A stretch of DNA of 64,000 bases from Spongilla lacustris (taxonomy: Eukaryota; Porifera; Demospongiae; Spongillida; Spongillidae): assembly GCA_949361645.1 (NCBI GenBank), contig OX442417.1, forward strand, positions 11,655,150 through 11,719,149, given 5' to 3'. This document shows, piece after piece, positions 43,885 to 56,106 of the stretch. How positions within the stretch are numbered: the first letter of the stretch is position 1; each line of letters begins with the position of its first letter. A program made the position numbers and the translations under genes. Below the pieces are notes generated by a model. That model was given only the letters and a program-made list of their open reading frames with translations, ran no database searches and had not been told where the DNA came from.

Positions 43885-45483
43885 TCCAGTCCTCTGGCAA
43901 CCATATCTTAGTGTCTCCTTTTGAACCAATATATGTCAAGGGCATACATACCTGATACATCCACAGACAGGAAAGAAGAGGAACTGACGACAGCAGTGCA
44001 TATGTTGCTAGAGAATACACCATGCAGCACTCAGACCGAAGACTTTCACTTCAGGAAATCAGAGAATTGACATAAACTGATTTCACACTGAAAAAATTAA
44101 ACAGTATCCTCAAGTCTGGATGCCCAGCCAGTACCAGAAGATGTCCAACCGAATTGGAATTTCAGAGAAGAACTCTCGGAAGATGATGGAATACTGATTT
44201 TAGGGATACCAAATCGTCATACCTACAAGTATGAGAAAAGCTGTCTGCGTGCAAAGGCCACTTGCATAGGCATTGTGAAATGCACAGAGCAAGCAAGAGA
44301 TGCCATTTACTGGCCCAGTATGTGAATGGCGATTGAAGAATAGATAGGCAAATAAAGTGTGTCAACGATATCGTTAGTCGAACTGCAAGGAGCCACTATT
44401 CTGACAAGCCACTATACTGACAAGCCATGGGATTCTGTTGCTACTGACCTATTCCAGTGGAACAGTACAGACTACTTGATCCTAGAGGTGAACTAATACT
44501 CACGTTAAATAGAGGTCAGTACACACAGTGACACTACATAGACTACAAGCAGGACAGTTATCGACCACACAAAGCCTATGTTTGCTAGGCGTGGCATATC
44601 AAGAATTGTGCGGAGTGCATGACAATGGCTTACAGTTTACTTCGGCAGAATTTCAGAATTTTGTGGGAAGGAATGGGGTTTCACATAAATCACCACTAGC
44701 CTCTACCACTCACGGGCTAATGGTCTGGCTGCGCAGATTGTTAAGCGCCATTTGGAAAGCTAGGGCAGACAATCAAGATCCATACTTAAACCTATTAGAA
44801 TTTACGAACACACCCATTGACAGCATTGAATCTCCATCCCAGTTTTTGATTAGTCGCAGATTGTGCACCTGCACACCTATCATGGCAAAGCAGTTCAAAT
44901 TCAAACCCAAAGTTATCAGTCCCAAGAATGCATGCACTAGTAAAGATGCATGAGCAACAGAAATATTTGGTTACTATGTAAGGTCAATTAAAGCAACTTC
45001 CTCCTTTAACGAAATGTGCATGATAAAGCTAACTGGCAAAGTGAAAGGAGAATGGGAACCTGTTATAGTTGTCAATACAGCAACTACGCCAACATCCTAC
45101 ATTGTAAAGGCATCTAATGGCAAGACCTACCGTCGAAACAGATGTCGCCTACGAAAAGCATACCTCATGCAGTGTGAGATAGATGTCCCTGATAACGCTA
45201 TATCGGTGGAGGATCCAAACCCCATTGTTGCTGCACCAACACCCATAGAGGATAATTGCCCAGAACGGGAACTGCCACACCAGTTGTGGATCCACTTGGA
45301 ACAGCTCATGATTCAGTTGACAACCCACCGCTACCAACACAGGCGGCTTACAGGTCCATTACACCAGTAATTATACAACAAGATGCATAGAGGTCAATAA
45401 AAAAGCTACGCGAAGCAAGATATTCAGACTATGAAAAACTGAAAAAGGCTATAGGGGATTGCATAGCATTATATGAGGACTGA
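43885..45483 (+). pseudogene. Decayed Gypsy-type pol: zinc finger, integrase core, C-terminal domain
   Basis: Left to right there is the linker shared with 42551-42727, an H2C2-type zinc-binding region at about 44240-44345 (GIVKC, AIYWPSM), the start of the integrase core at about 44425-44520 with stops, and the core centre (NGLQFTSAEFQNF, open in part of 44528-44953). A C-terminal SH3-like and tail region (45014-45370, with VKASNGKTYRRNR) follows, and a conserved tail ending at TGA 45481-45483. Several frameshifts and stops make it non-functional. No flanking LTRs were identified. Confidence 0.8.
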
Positions 45484-47730
45484 CGTAAGCATAGGTCTCG
45501 GGTATAGTGCAGAAGTGCGTGATTGTACTCATGCAGTTATCCGATCTAAAGTCGTCAATAGTGCCAGGTACCAAACATTACAATGCATGCATGGGAATAT
45601 AAGGTCACAAGTTAATATAACATCTGCCGGAATGTGGGGTGCAAATGGATGACAAAGAGCACGATTTTATGTATCACCAAGCGAGGAATATTATTGTTGA
45701 ATCACCATAATTTAAAAATATTAATGATGTGTATATGAACTTACTGCGAGGGTGCATGAGAGTCGTTACGCGGTTTACCATACCTCATGCCGCAGACATG
45801 CCGTATGGACACATATAAGGATGTATCTCTGTCCTCCTACACACGCATGTGTACTTACTCTTAAAAAATAAATGCACACAATACATGTATATTACTTTCC
45901 TATACCCTTACAGCATGCATGCCGCCATGCATAAAATGGCGCAAATTCAAGCCTCTACTCTGGTAATAATGCTGCATTTATAGAATTCAAGACCAGATCT
46001 AAAATATGGGTCCAAGCAGATCCCCTTACTGGACACCAGATTCAGACTGCAGATGACCCATGGTGTGCCACAACAATGAAATCCGAGTTTGCATTTGCGC
46101 CCCTGCCGGATTCCATTGCGAATACCTTCGTCGGCGAGAGCCTTGTAGGTGATCGCTACACATATCACCACCGCCCCCGCGTAGAGAAGTTAGTCGCACA
46201 TTCCTCTATATACCATGCACATGTATTAATAATGACATGCACCATTAATCCTAGCCGCTGCATGCATGTCCGCTTAGACATGCAATGGACCGGTTCATTA
46301 TTATGGCCATATCAAAATTTATAGGGCGTAACTTCCACGTGTATGGCCAGGCTCTGTCCATCAATGTTACATGCATTGATCACTACTGCCTCATTACATC
46401 GATCATCGGAAGAATGTAGAGTACTGCCCACAACATCGACCCACGCTTAACTTTATACTTTGATATGGTCTAGCTGTGTGAGATGGGTACGCTGCATGCT
46501 TATATCGCTGCTCCTTCTATCAACCCTCGCTACATTCGGTGAGTGCCGTAACGATACTGATTCCTCCTTCGATTCTATTACATGTACAAGGATTGTTATC
46601 TACTTTCGCTGACGATTAAAATTCACTATAACACGCAGCATGACCCGGCAGCGGCTTGGTTTCGGTAGTCAGCTTCGCATAGTTTAAATGAAGAGCCAAT
46701 TATCGCTACATGCATATGAATATGTGCACATAATTATGTGTGCATATATGATTGTTCACCTCTGCAGTGCGTGGTATCCCTCACCCCCCCCCCCCCCCCC
46801 CCCCCCCCCCTTTGCGGTTTTTACGTATTTCTATACGTACATGTATACCACAATGCACGCACATGCACGCAACTGAGAATTGAGGTATTTAATTCCACAC
46901 GATTATACGCAGCCCCATCCCCCTAGCCTCTGCGTGTATATTAGTGTGTCAATGCAGTGCATGTTACGGGCGCTGCGCACGCATGCCTCTGTACGGTACA
47001 AAGGTTTAACGGTCATGAATGATATACCACACGGCTGTATGCGGCTGGAAACTAGGTTTTACAATTAGAACGTACGGTATGTATGTCCATAATTGAAAAG
47101 AAACACCTCATTACTGAGTACCCGTGTTTCGAAGCTCGTAACACCTCAGTAAAACCAGCAAATCAAAATATGAAAAAGGATTCAAACACCACACACATTT
47201 TTGTGTTATTGTAACGGGCCACCTAGTGTAACGATAGGATGACTGACACGCTCGCTCGAGACTCAGAGGAACACGACGCTATTTCATTCAAAGGTCATCA
47301 CACAGCACTATGCATGCACATATATACGCATACACAGAAGAGGCCGGCTGACCCTTAGGTCAGGCCGCCGTAACAATAGGAGCCGCACGGCCCGCGTACA
47401 AAGAACAATTCAATGAGTCCCCAGTCCATCACAGTTATCAAGACTTTACATACACACTCCACGTCATACGGCAATGGTATGCGCAAGGTGTTTACAGAAC
47501 GCCACGCGACAATCATTTTGGAGGGGTGGGTACTAAATTCAGTACAGTGGACTTCGTGCACTAATCCAGAAGGTAAGCTTACAACACCGATGAGTAAGAG
47601 AGATGTGGCTGTTAGAATTCTCAGTCTTTAAGTACTAACGAATTTTCTGTCGTCCCAAACAACGCGATCGTATTTCATGAATAATCGATACGATTCTCGT
47701 TATATATGTATGTACGTGTTATATGCAGGA
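45484..47730. other. Gene-poor stretch
   Basis: It contains a poly-C tract (46783-46810) and short open frames only. A GC-richer block at 46040-46190 has a possible open frame (46076-46324), unrecognised. A region 47210-47400 contains GGCCGGCTGACCCTTAGGTC and may be repeat-derived. Nothing else is supportable. Confidence 0.4.
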
Positions 47731-48306
47731 ATGGATTACCACATTCACCAAGAGCCCAAGCACTGCAGAGTGTGTGGGCAACGGCTAAAATGCGCAAATA
47801 GAAGCAAATAACCATGCAGCTATGATTGCAAAACATTGCAGATAATTTGCTTATTGCCTTTGGCCTCACCGCCTCAACTGTTGATATCAGCATACTAGAC
47901 GTTTCTGTATCTAATGTAAGCATTCTAAGCAAAGAACCGTCCTTTGACAAAGGAGATACATCACAGGTGTTGTATAACGCCATTTCAGTGGCAAATATAC
48001 ATACCAATGAAGAATGCATGCAAGGTAAATGCACTTTTTCAAAATAAATAACTGCTATGACTTCATAATACACACAATCACTATGCAGGTGTGTGTGCAC
48101 TTCGAGGACATGTGAGGAGGTCAACTGTTGGCAGAGGCTGCCAATCAAAAGTCCGAGTCACACCCAATAGGTTCATAGCACTTTGGAATATTGCCCCACC
48201 TCCATTCTTCTCTCATGATCATTGTCCACCTCTAGCAAGCCAGACTATTTTCAACCAGCTGAAGTGTCAGTCAGCTGTGTTCCTGCCTTCTGACACAGCC
48301 CCCTGA
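47731..48306 (+). CDS. Possible small spliced gene or decayed copy, unrecognised
   Basis: Three pieces lie in order. ATG 47731 opens a 26-codon frame with PKHCRVCGQRL (a CxxC zinc-like start) that ends at TAA 47811. About 47841-48024 is open (NLLIAFGLTASTVDISILD). After a clean 64-nt GT-AG intron (donor GTAAAT, acceptor CTATGCAG, phase 1) the exon 48089-48306 is open to TGA (GVCALRGHVRRS, NRFIALWNIAPPP). Joining the last two preserves frame. The first piece is out of frame with the second and has no obvious donor, so either an exon is missing or the locus has a frameshift. I cannot assign a family. The inverted-repeat element H begins ~110 bp downstream. Confidence 0.35.
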
Positions 48307-48417
48307 GCTCCAATGCAACGCACTGGTATGCACCAGTGCAAGTGGGTAGCAGCAACAGGTGCATGGTGAAAACTGCCCTTCAAAATGCATACACTAGAAG
48401 ACCATGCCACACAATGG

Positions 48418-49182
48418 GCTATTCCAGTTAATAAGTGTACACCCCTACTGATGACGTTATTTATAAAGTAACCCCGTTGGACACAGATACTAATTATACC
48501 CTCCCTCAAGACAGATATATTACTGGACAGTCACACATCACACCACATCCCTCAAGACTGCAGTATGTCTCAGTACACTACACCCAGAATATGATTTGTA
48601 GTTCCCGCAGGACATGTTTTATACCATTCACACACTCCCCCCCCCCCCCCCCCAGGACAAGATTTATAGCACCATCCCTCCCCCTGGACATTACTTATAT
48701 CATTCCCCACCCCCACCCCCAATACATGGATTTAAACTTCCCCCAAGACATGATTTATGCCCCTCCCCCCCCCCCCCCCGGACATATTTTATAGCTACAT
48801 GGATTATAACTCCCCCCAAGGCATGATTAATAACCATTCACCCCCCCCCCCCCCCCCCTTCCCCAGGACAAGATCTATAGCAGCCCCCCCCCCCCCCCCC
48901 CCTTGGACATGACTTATATCACCCCCCCACCCCCACCCCAGGTCAAGATTTATAGCGCCCCCATGGACATGACGTATACCACCCCCACTCCCCCAGGATA
49001 TGGATTATCATTCCCCCCCCCCCCCCCCCCACTTATCACTCAGGACACGATTTATAGCACCATCACCACACAAACACACACACACAACACACACACACAC
49101 AACACACACACACACAACACACACACAACACACACACACAACACACACACACAACACACACACACACACATACACACACACA

Positions 49183-49243
<61 letters not shown>

Positions 49244-49400
49244 GGACATGACTGATACCACCCCCACCCCCCCAAGACTAGGATAATAACTCCCCCCAGG
49301 TCATGATTTATATCATTACATGGATTATAATATCGAACATACCCCCCAGGACACAAATTTATGTCATCAGTAGGGGTGTACACTTATTTATTGGAATAGC
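48418..49400. mobile_element. Element H: ~1-kb inverted-repeat element filled with minisatellite
   Basis: The left end GCTATTCCAGTTAATAAGTG then TACACCCCTACTGATGAC, and the right end as reverse complement (GTCATCAGTAGGGGTGTACA then CTTATTTATTGGAATAGC), give ~45-50 bp inverted repeats. The interior is a degenerate ~50-60-bp tandem repeat built on GGACATGATTTATA and poly-C, including a CA tract (49070-49240). A poly-Pro or poly-His reading is a by-product. It has no transposase, and a target duplication could not be separated from the repeat ends. Confidence 0.75.
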
Positions 49401-51159
49401 ATATGTTGGAGAAGAGGGTACTGAGTCAATTTATTCAAAATGAAGCAACTGCAATGCATTGTTAAAGACCATTTTTTTTAGAGATAAGCTTAAGCCACAA
49501 TTGGTTGCTGCCATTCCCCCTCCAACGAGGTCACAATCCTAGCCCTGCTCAACATTAATGTGTGTATATGCATGCTACTCAGTACCACAGATATGTAAAG
49601 CTCCATTGGGCTATCTATGGCATGTGACAATACGTTCTGAAACCAATTTTAATTAGTAGCAATTCTGTTAGATTAATACATACCGATGCATGCATATCCG
49701 TACGTAGGCCTACATTACGAAGAAACTGGCCGATTTCAAGAGGCTTTAAAACCATTTCAGAAAATTCGTTAGCACTAGCTTTTACTAAAAACAAATAGGA
49801 CATTCTACTTACTTTATCACAATAGTTGTTCTTTGCTCAGTTCTTGTGTCCGAGCGTCAGTATCGTTTCTTGAATCCACGAGGTCACCGTTCCCCGCAAG
49901 GAGTACCTTTGCTTTCGAGCGCAAAAGCCAACGGTTCATAAGATAAAGCAATTTGATTTTTGCTATATAATTATAAAAGGGTAAAGGGTGCTTGTAACTT
50001 GTTGTGCAGCGTTAAACTGCTTACTACATTTCTTGTACGTTCTACACAGCACATTCCTAAGGACATCGGTTGTCAAGTCCGTTGCTATGGGGCTTCGAAA
50101 CCATTTCAAAATTTCTGGGCGTAGGGCCTAATTTCCACGCGTTCAATGAGAGCAGACAGCCATGACCAATGGGTCGACCCTTTGCACGAAGGAACTACGA
50201 TAAACGCGTCATGTCCGGAGTAAAGACCTGGTTGCCTACAGACATGGTGACACATTAGCGGACATTTGCGTAATAAAATGGCAACCCTCGGAATTATTCC
50301 TTCCAGCTCGGACAGTTATTCTCCGGCTGTTCTAGTTCCTGATCCAACTACGCTTGACAGAGTACGACATGCCAGGAGCCTTTATAAAGCCATATCCATT
50401 TTTTTATAAAGCTCCTAATATATCAGTCTTAATTGTCTAACCGGAGCTGTAATGCTGGTATATGTGCACATTTACTAAAATCTAAATGTGTGATCCCAAT
50501 GCGGAATATAAGGGAATAGATGTATGGCCTTTAGTTTTTATATTGCTTTATGATATGTATACCGGTAGGGATTATCACCTCCCGGAAAGGGGGTCTGGGT
50601 TGTGTGGGCTGGGGAGGGGTTGACTAGGTGTAACCCCAACACTGCATCCACTATGCGCACACCGTACGTGCATGTAGCATGTATTCCCTATATGGCATGT
50701 ACACGATTCGGTGCATGGTAAAACCTCTATTCGTTCCTGCGAAAGCTTGCCTGCATGCGTACATGTATACTACCATAAGTGAATCACTGCCATTATTACC
50801 AATCCGGTGTAGCATATCAGTGGGGTAGGGATGTATTAAAAAGTGTGTGTGTGGGGGGGAGGGGGCTGAAGTAAACTGGGCGTGGTGGCATAGTGTGGTT
50901 GTTGTGCGCCCGAATACGGGCGAGGGCTGGGGGGGGGGGGGGGGGATTGCAACTTGACTTGCAATTCGTAAAATCAAACTGGGCTACTCTGTTCACTTCA
51001 GCTGAGCAAAGGAGACACATGAACAGGTTAACTAATAAGGGGCCCCTAATGTGAGGTGTATATAATCTAAATATACCACTGAATTGGTATGGTAGCAAAT
51101 TACAAATCAATACAAATATGTAGAAGGTACAAAAATACTATGCAAAAACAACTTGACTT
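49401..51159. other. Gene-poor stretch
   Basis: No supported exon. A poly-G tract lies at 50930-50945. Words such as GCGTAGGGCCTAATTTCCAC near 50121 resemble 46326 (GGGCGTAACTTCCACGTG), hinting at a shared repeat. Otherwise I see nothing. Confidence 0.4.
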
Positions 51160-52357
51160 GCAAATCATCATACCACAAGTATGAGAAAAGACACACTTAA
51201 GTGTCTGCACAGAGGTCACTTGTATGGATAGGCAAAAGTGTCAACGATATCGTAAGTCGAACAGCAAGGAGCCACTATGCTGTCCGCAGCACCACCAGAC
51301 AAGCCACGGGATTCTGGTGCTACTGACTTATTCCAGTGGAACAGTAAATTAAAAGGCTACTTGATCCTAGTGGTAAATTAATACTCACGTTACATAGAGG
51401 TCAGTAAACTCAGTGACACTACAAGCAGGACAGTTATCGACCACACAAAGCCTATGTTTGCTAGGCGTGGCATATCAAAAAATGTGCTGAGTTACAATGG
51501 CTTACAGTTTGCTTCGGCAGAATTTCAGAATTTTGTGGGAAGGAATGGGGTTTCACATAAATCACCACTAGCCTCTACCACTCATAGGCTAATGGTCTGG
51601 CTGCGCAGACTGTTAAGCGCCTTTTGTAAAAAGCTAGGGCAGACAATCAAGATCCATTCTTAAACCTATTAGTTAGAGCTTCGGACCACACCCATTGACA
51701 GCATTGAATCTCCAGCCCAGTTGCTGATGAGTTGCAGATTGTGCACCTGCACACCTATCATGGCAAAGCAGTTCAAATTCAAACCCTAAGTTATCAGTCC
51801 CAAGAATGCATGCACTAGCAAAGATGCATGAGCAACAGAAATGTTTTTTTTTACTATGTACATTCAAAGCAACTTCCTCCTTTAACGAAATGTGATAAAG
51901 CTTACTGGCAAGTGAAAGGAGAATGGGAACCTGTTATATATACATTGTAAAGGCATCTAATGGCAAGACCTACCGTCTGAACAGACGTCACCTACGAAAA
52001 GCATACCAACAGGAGGACTATGACCTCAGTGATGATGATGACATTCCTGAGATAGATGTCCCTGATAACACTATATCGGTGGAGGATCCAAACCCCATCG
52101 TTGCTGCCCCGGCCAACACCAATAGAGGATAATTGCCCAGAACGGAAACTGCCACACCAGTTGTGGATCCACTTGCATGGAACAGCTCGTGATACAGTTA
52201 ACAACCCACGCTACCAACATAGGCAGCTTACAGGTCCAATACACCAGTAACTACAACAAGAGGGAGACCCGTAAAGAAGCCACTCGCAGCAAGATATTCA
52301 GACTATGAAAAATTGAAAAAGGCTATAGGGGATTGCATAGTATTATATGAGGACTGA
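51160..52357 (+). pseudogene. Second decayed Gypsy-type integrase copy
   Basis: This is parallel to 44200-45483: the zinc-finger region is shortened (51166-51240), the integrase core start is at about 51300-51400, the core centre lies in the open frame 51454-51663 (NGLQFASAEFQNF), then the C-terminal region (KASNGKTYRLNRRHLRK at 51950-52000), an acidic DLSDDDD insert absent from the first copy, and a tail ending at TGA 52355-52357. Small indels and stops interrupt it. No LTR or target duplication was identified. Confidence 0.8.
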
Positions 52358-54987
52358 CGTAAGCATAGGTCTGGGGTATAGTGCAGAAGTGCAGATTGTA
52401 TTGGAAACTAAGGCAATCAACACCAATAAACAGTGCCCTCTGTTCGAGCAGCACGATAACAATAAATGGTATCAATTAACACGTAGCCGATTCTAGATCT
52501 CATGACATCAGTCAAGCCGAAATTTTGGCCGGAATTGTAGAGCAATATAACCTACGTAACCGTACTATTACGTAATAAATATGCATGTATATCACGTGGG
52601 GTGAAATCCCGCCTTCTTTCCTCCGATCGATCGCCGACGTTCGCTATTGATGATAAACTCGTCCCTCGCATTATGACTCTATACTACACATAAATAATCA
52701 TCTTTTTTAATAAACACATTTCGTGTAATTTGCATGGCGGCTGGTGCACCCCTATCGTCATTTTGGCGCCCCCTTTTTAAGGCCCGCTGGGGGGGCAATT
52801 GCCCCCCCCCCCCCTGCCCCCCCGGCCACCTCGCCACTGCCCGTACGGGCGATGCCGGGATTAGTAGGGGATTTGACAATATTTGACCGACGTGCAGATG
52901 GTTAGGTAGGGGCGGTTTGATGTTACAGCCACGCCTATACATATGTATATTGTACGTCGATAGTTAAATCCCGACCACAGCATACCGCGTACATGTAATA
53001 AATATGACGCGATGTCAAATGACCAGCGGCGTAGGAAGGAGTTTAAAAGTGTGTGTGTATGTGTGGGGGGGGGGGGGGGGCAAACATTTTAATGGTCATC
53101 ATGGGGGGGGGGGGGGGGGGGGGGGTGATGATACCCGTAACCCGGCCCTCCCGCCCAGCCAGCTAGGGGAATGAAATTGCCTAAATCATAAGCATAAGCA
53201 CTCCACCCACAATTATATCACCTTATTTACTTTAATGCAAAGCTGCATTACAATTGAACACATTGCACACACATGCAACAATAATTAACCAAGTTTGTTA
53301 TTACAGGGGTGTATGTATATGTAACGTTCAACTCTTAAACCTATGCCAATATGAGGATGTACTAGCTATAGGAGGAGCTAATTTGCTGGACTTGGTGTGA
53401 GGGGCTGAAAAAACAGTTGGAGGCAGTTGATAATAATTCTTGGAGTTGAAATGTCTTGCACATGATATTTTGTATTCACTGAAGTGGACTATTCTTCACA
53501 GAAGGTTGACTGGCATATTTAGATTTAACCCCTCCACAAATTTACATGTACCTCTATACTGAACATATGTACTTGGCACTTGCTGTCATGTATGAATTTA
53601 ATATACAGCCTAATACCAGAGATCATATGATCTCTGCTATAACTCAGGATTGAACTGCTTGATTTTTAAAATATATATTGCAGTAGTTAGGCTCCAATTA
53701 TTTTAAGTGGTTATGTAATTATATCAAAACCCTCATATTCAAAGCCCTCTATTATCAACGTTATTTGAGAATATGGTTAGAGATAATTGATTTTAATACC
53801 TACTAATAACTAAGGTTAGATTTGATTATGTGGTGGAACAGCACTGATTTCAAGTTACTGAATTCATAGATATGTAAAATCATAATTTGCTTTTAAGTTA
53901 TAGCGGTTGAAGCTATTATGGGATGACTAATTTTAATAACCATAACTAATTACTCCATTATTAAATGAACTCAAAACATCATTGGTGAGTCATTAAAAAG
54001 TTCAGTAAAATTGTTGTGGCCTTTTAGGATTTTCAAGTTTGATTTGTAGTTTTGAATATTAACTAGCAAAATGCCATTTCAAACTTTCTTCACAGCTGTA
54101 ATAAATTTTGTAATTAAAAGTTGTCACACATTGCTGTGTGAAATTAATTAATTGCAGGCTATTTTTTGAACTGTGTTAAAGATAATAAATAAATGTGCTT
54201 CGTATTTGCCTAAACCTGGTTATTCTATATTCATAAATTGATTTAGATTGATAATCCAATTAAGGAATTGTATTCATTCAAAAGCATTGCATTCTTTTGT
54301 GGATAATAAATACACACATGTATTATACATATGCAGAAACACATGCCAAAGGAGCTAGCAGGATGCACTAGGTTGATGATGCATGATATTAATTACAGTT
54401 TATATGATACATTACAGCTGTTTTTGTACTGATAAAATAGGTTTCAAATTTGGTGCTTTGTACATTCAGAAGACAGGCATATTTGTTTATTGCATATATC
54501 AAAAGATGCTGAAGAAAGAACTATTAATAGATGTGCAAGGTTGAAGAGTAAGTGTGAAGTGCGAGCCACTACTGAACATTCCTCTGAAATAAGTCCTACA
54601 TGTACCTGATAAACTACATCATCTGCTTAGGACCTTCGATGTGCTGATACACAACTTGATGTTCCAAGTGAGACAGATCGATGCTAAAGCAGGATTCACT
54701 GATCCAGTATCAGGACCTGTAATGAAGCAAACTCATTGACACTATCAGACGTTTTGGCCTGTCTTTCAGGAAAAGATAATCTTGGTTTTAACTGAACGTC
54801 TCTTAGAGGAAACAACAGGAAATAGCTTCTAGCACAGTTACCACCCCATTTGGACACAATACTTCCCCCCACTTCCCCCAATAATGCAGTTACATGTAGT
54901 AAGCTGTGGAGGGTAAAGCACTGCCGCATACATGTATGCCGACACTGTAATTTGAAGCAATTCTGTATATGGAACTGTGTAATGTAG
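52358..54987. other. Gene-poor stretch with hAT-like remnants
   Basis: A GC-rich block at 52770-52860 (GCCCCCC tracts, CACCTCGCCACTGCCC) and a CAGCGGCGTAGGAAGGA start at 53024, with poly-G tracts at 53066-53080 and 53104-53126, look like repeat fragments. From 53200 to 54480 the sequence is AT-rich with nothing recognisable. Around 54640-54720 an open stretch with FDVLIHNLMFQVRQIDAKAG could be an exon upstream of the 54988 exon, but its phase does not join simply. Confidence 0.4.
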
Positions 54988-55476
54988 GACTTTGAAAACA
55001 TACACCAGCAGGTGTCACGCTGGAGTCCTGATGCTGAGTCACTTCAGACCGAGGTAAATATTTGTGTAAATGGTTATGCATCATTCACAAGTTGATCTAC
55101 TATAGGCTGAAGAGTCGATACAATCTTTTCTTGCTATGTCCAAAACGTTTGAAGGATACGAAGAAAAAATGCGCATCTTGGCTAAGCACATTCCTGCCAT
55201 GATCAAAGACAACGGAAATGTGAAGCAGTTTAGCTGCCAAGGTTAGTGAATATGATTGTACACTGACATAGTATTGTACCTGTATGTGTACTGTACATGT
55301 ACATAGCTGTTGAGAAGCTAAATGATGATGCAAAAATGGATGTAAGCTTACGAGACCCTGCCAGAGACATATTTCTTACAAAAGAAAGACTTGGCAATGG
55401 ATCAGAATGGAAGAGACGTAAATATCAATACAAAACCAAACCAGATGGAACAAAGAAGATGAAATTGCATCCTTGA
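54988..55476 (+). CDS. 3' end of an unrecognised spliced gene
   Basis: Three exons join in one frame to TGA. Exon 54988-55053 (acceptor AATGTAG, donor GTAAAT) encodes DFENIHQQVSRWSPDAESLQ. Exon 55106-55241 (acceptor CTATAG, donor GTTAGT) has SIQSFLAMSKTFEGYEEKM and IPAMIKDNGNVKQF. Exon 55307-55476 (acceptor ACATAG) has LNDDAKMDVSLRDPARDIF and ends KKMKLHP. The intron phases (0, then 1) are consistent, and the protein composition is that of a soluble, charged helical protein. AATAAA lies at 55623-55628, ~150 nt after the stop, as a likely polyadenylation signal. Upstream exons are not resolved. I do not recognise the family. Confidence 0.6.
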
Positions 55477-55622
55477 TAGTTACAGGCAACAGGATGAACC
55501 CCTTTAATGTATCATGGTCACATTATACATGTCATCTATAATCACATACATTGTGTATATGTAACAATGAGTAAAGAAGCACATATTACATGTATGTTGT
55601 GGGTGCAAGGATCAAGCATTTC

Positions 55623-55628
55623 AATAAA
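55623..55628 (+). promoter_or_regulatory. Candidate polyadenylation signal AATAAA
   Basis: A canonical AATAAA lies 147 nt past the TGA of the 54988-55476 exons, on the same strand. No other AATAAA is closer. Confidence 0.45.
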
Positions 55629-56061
55629 AGATGATGGTGTAGGGACTGATACAGAAAACTAATGTGCAATGTGCGATAATGCATAAGGTTGTCATTTCTA
55701 ACAGTGTACACATACAGTCATTTTGCAGCAGTTAAGAAGAACTAGGGGTGTGGCATCAGAATTTGGAAGTGTTTGAGGGGTGACTCCTTCATGGTAATGG
55801 CATCCTGTTCAGCTGATCCTGGCAAGAGTACATTCAATTTCAGTGATGGATCCAGGATTTCCAGTTTGTGTGGGTACAATTGACCTATGCCTCACTCCTG
55901 GTCCTGCTGGGGTATAGGGGAGCAGCTGTAAGAGTGTATGGAAGCTTTTCCATTATATATGTATCAGTGCTTGTGCCTACAGTACATGTACAGACCATTA
56001 CATGCGGAGGTTTAGCTCCTCCCATTGATGTGAGATAAGATAACCACAGTCATTGCCACTG

Positions 56062-56106
<45 letters not shown>

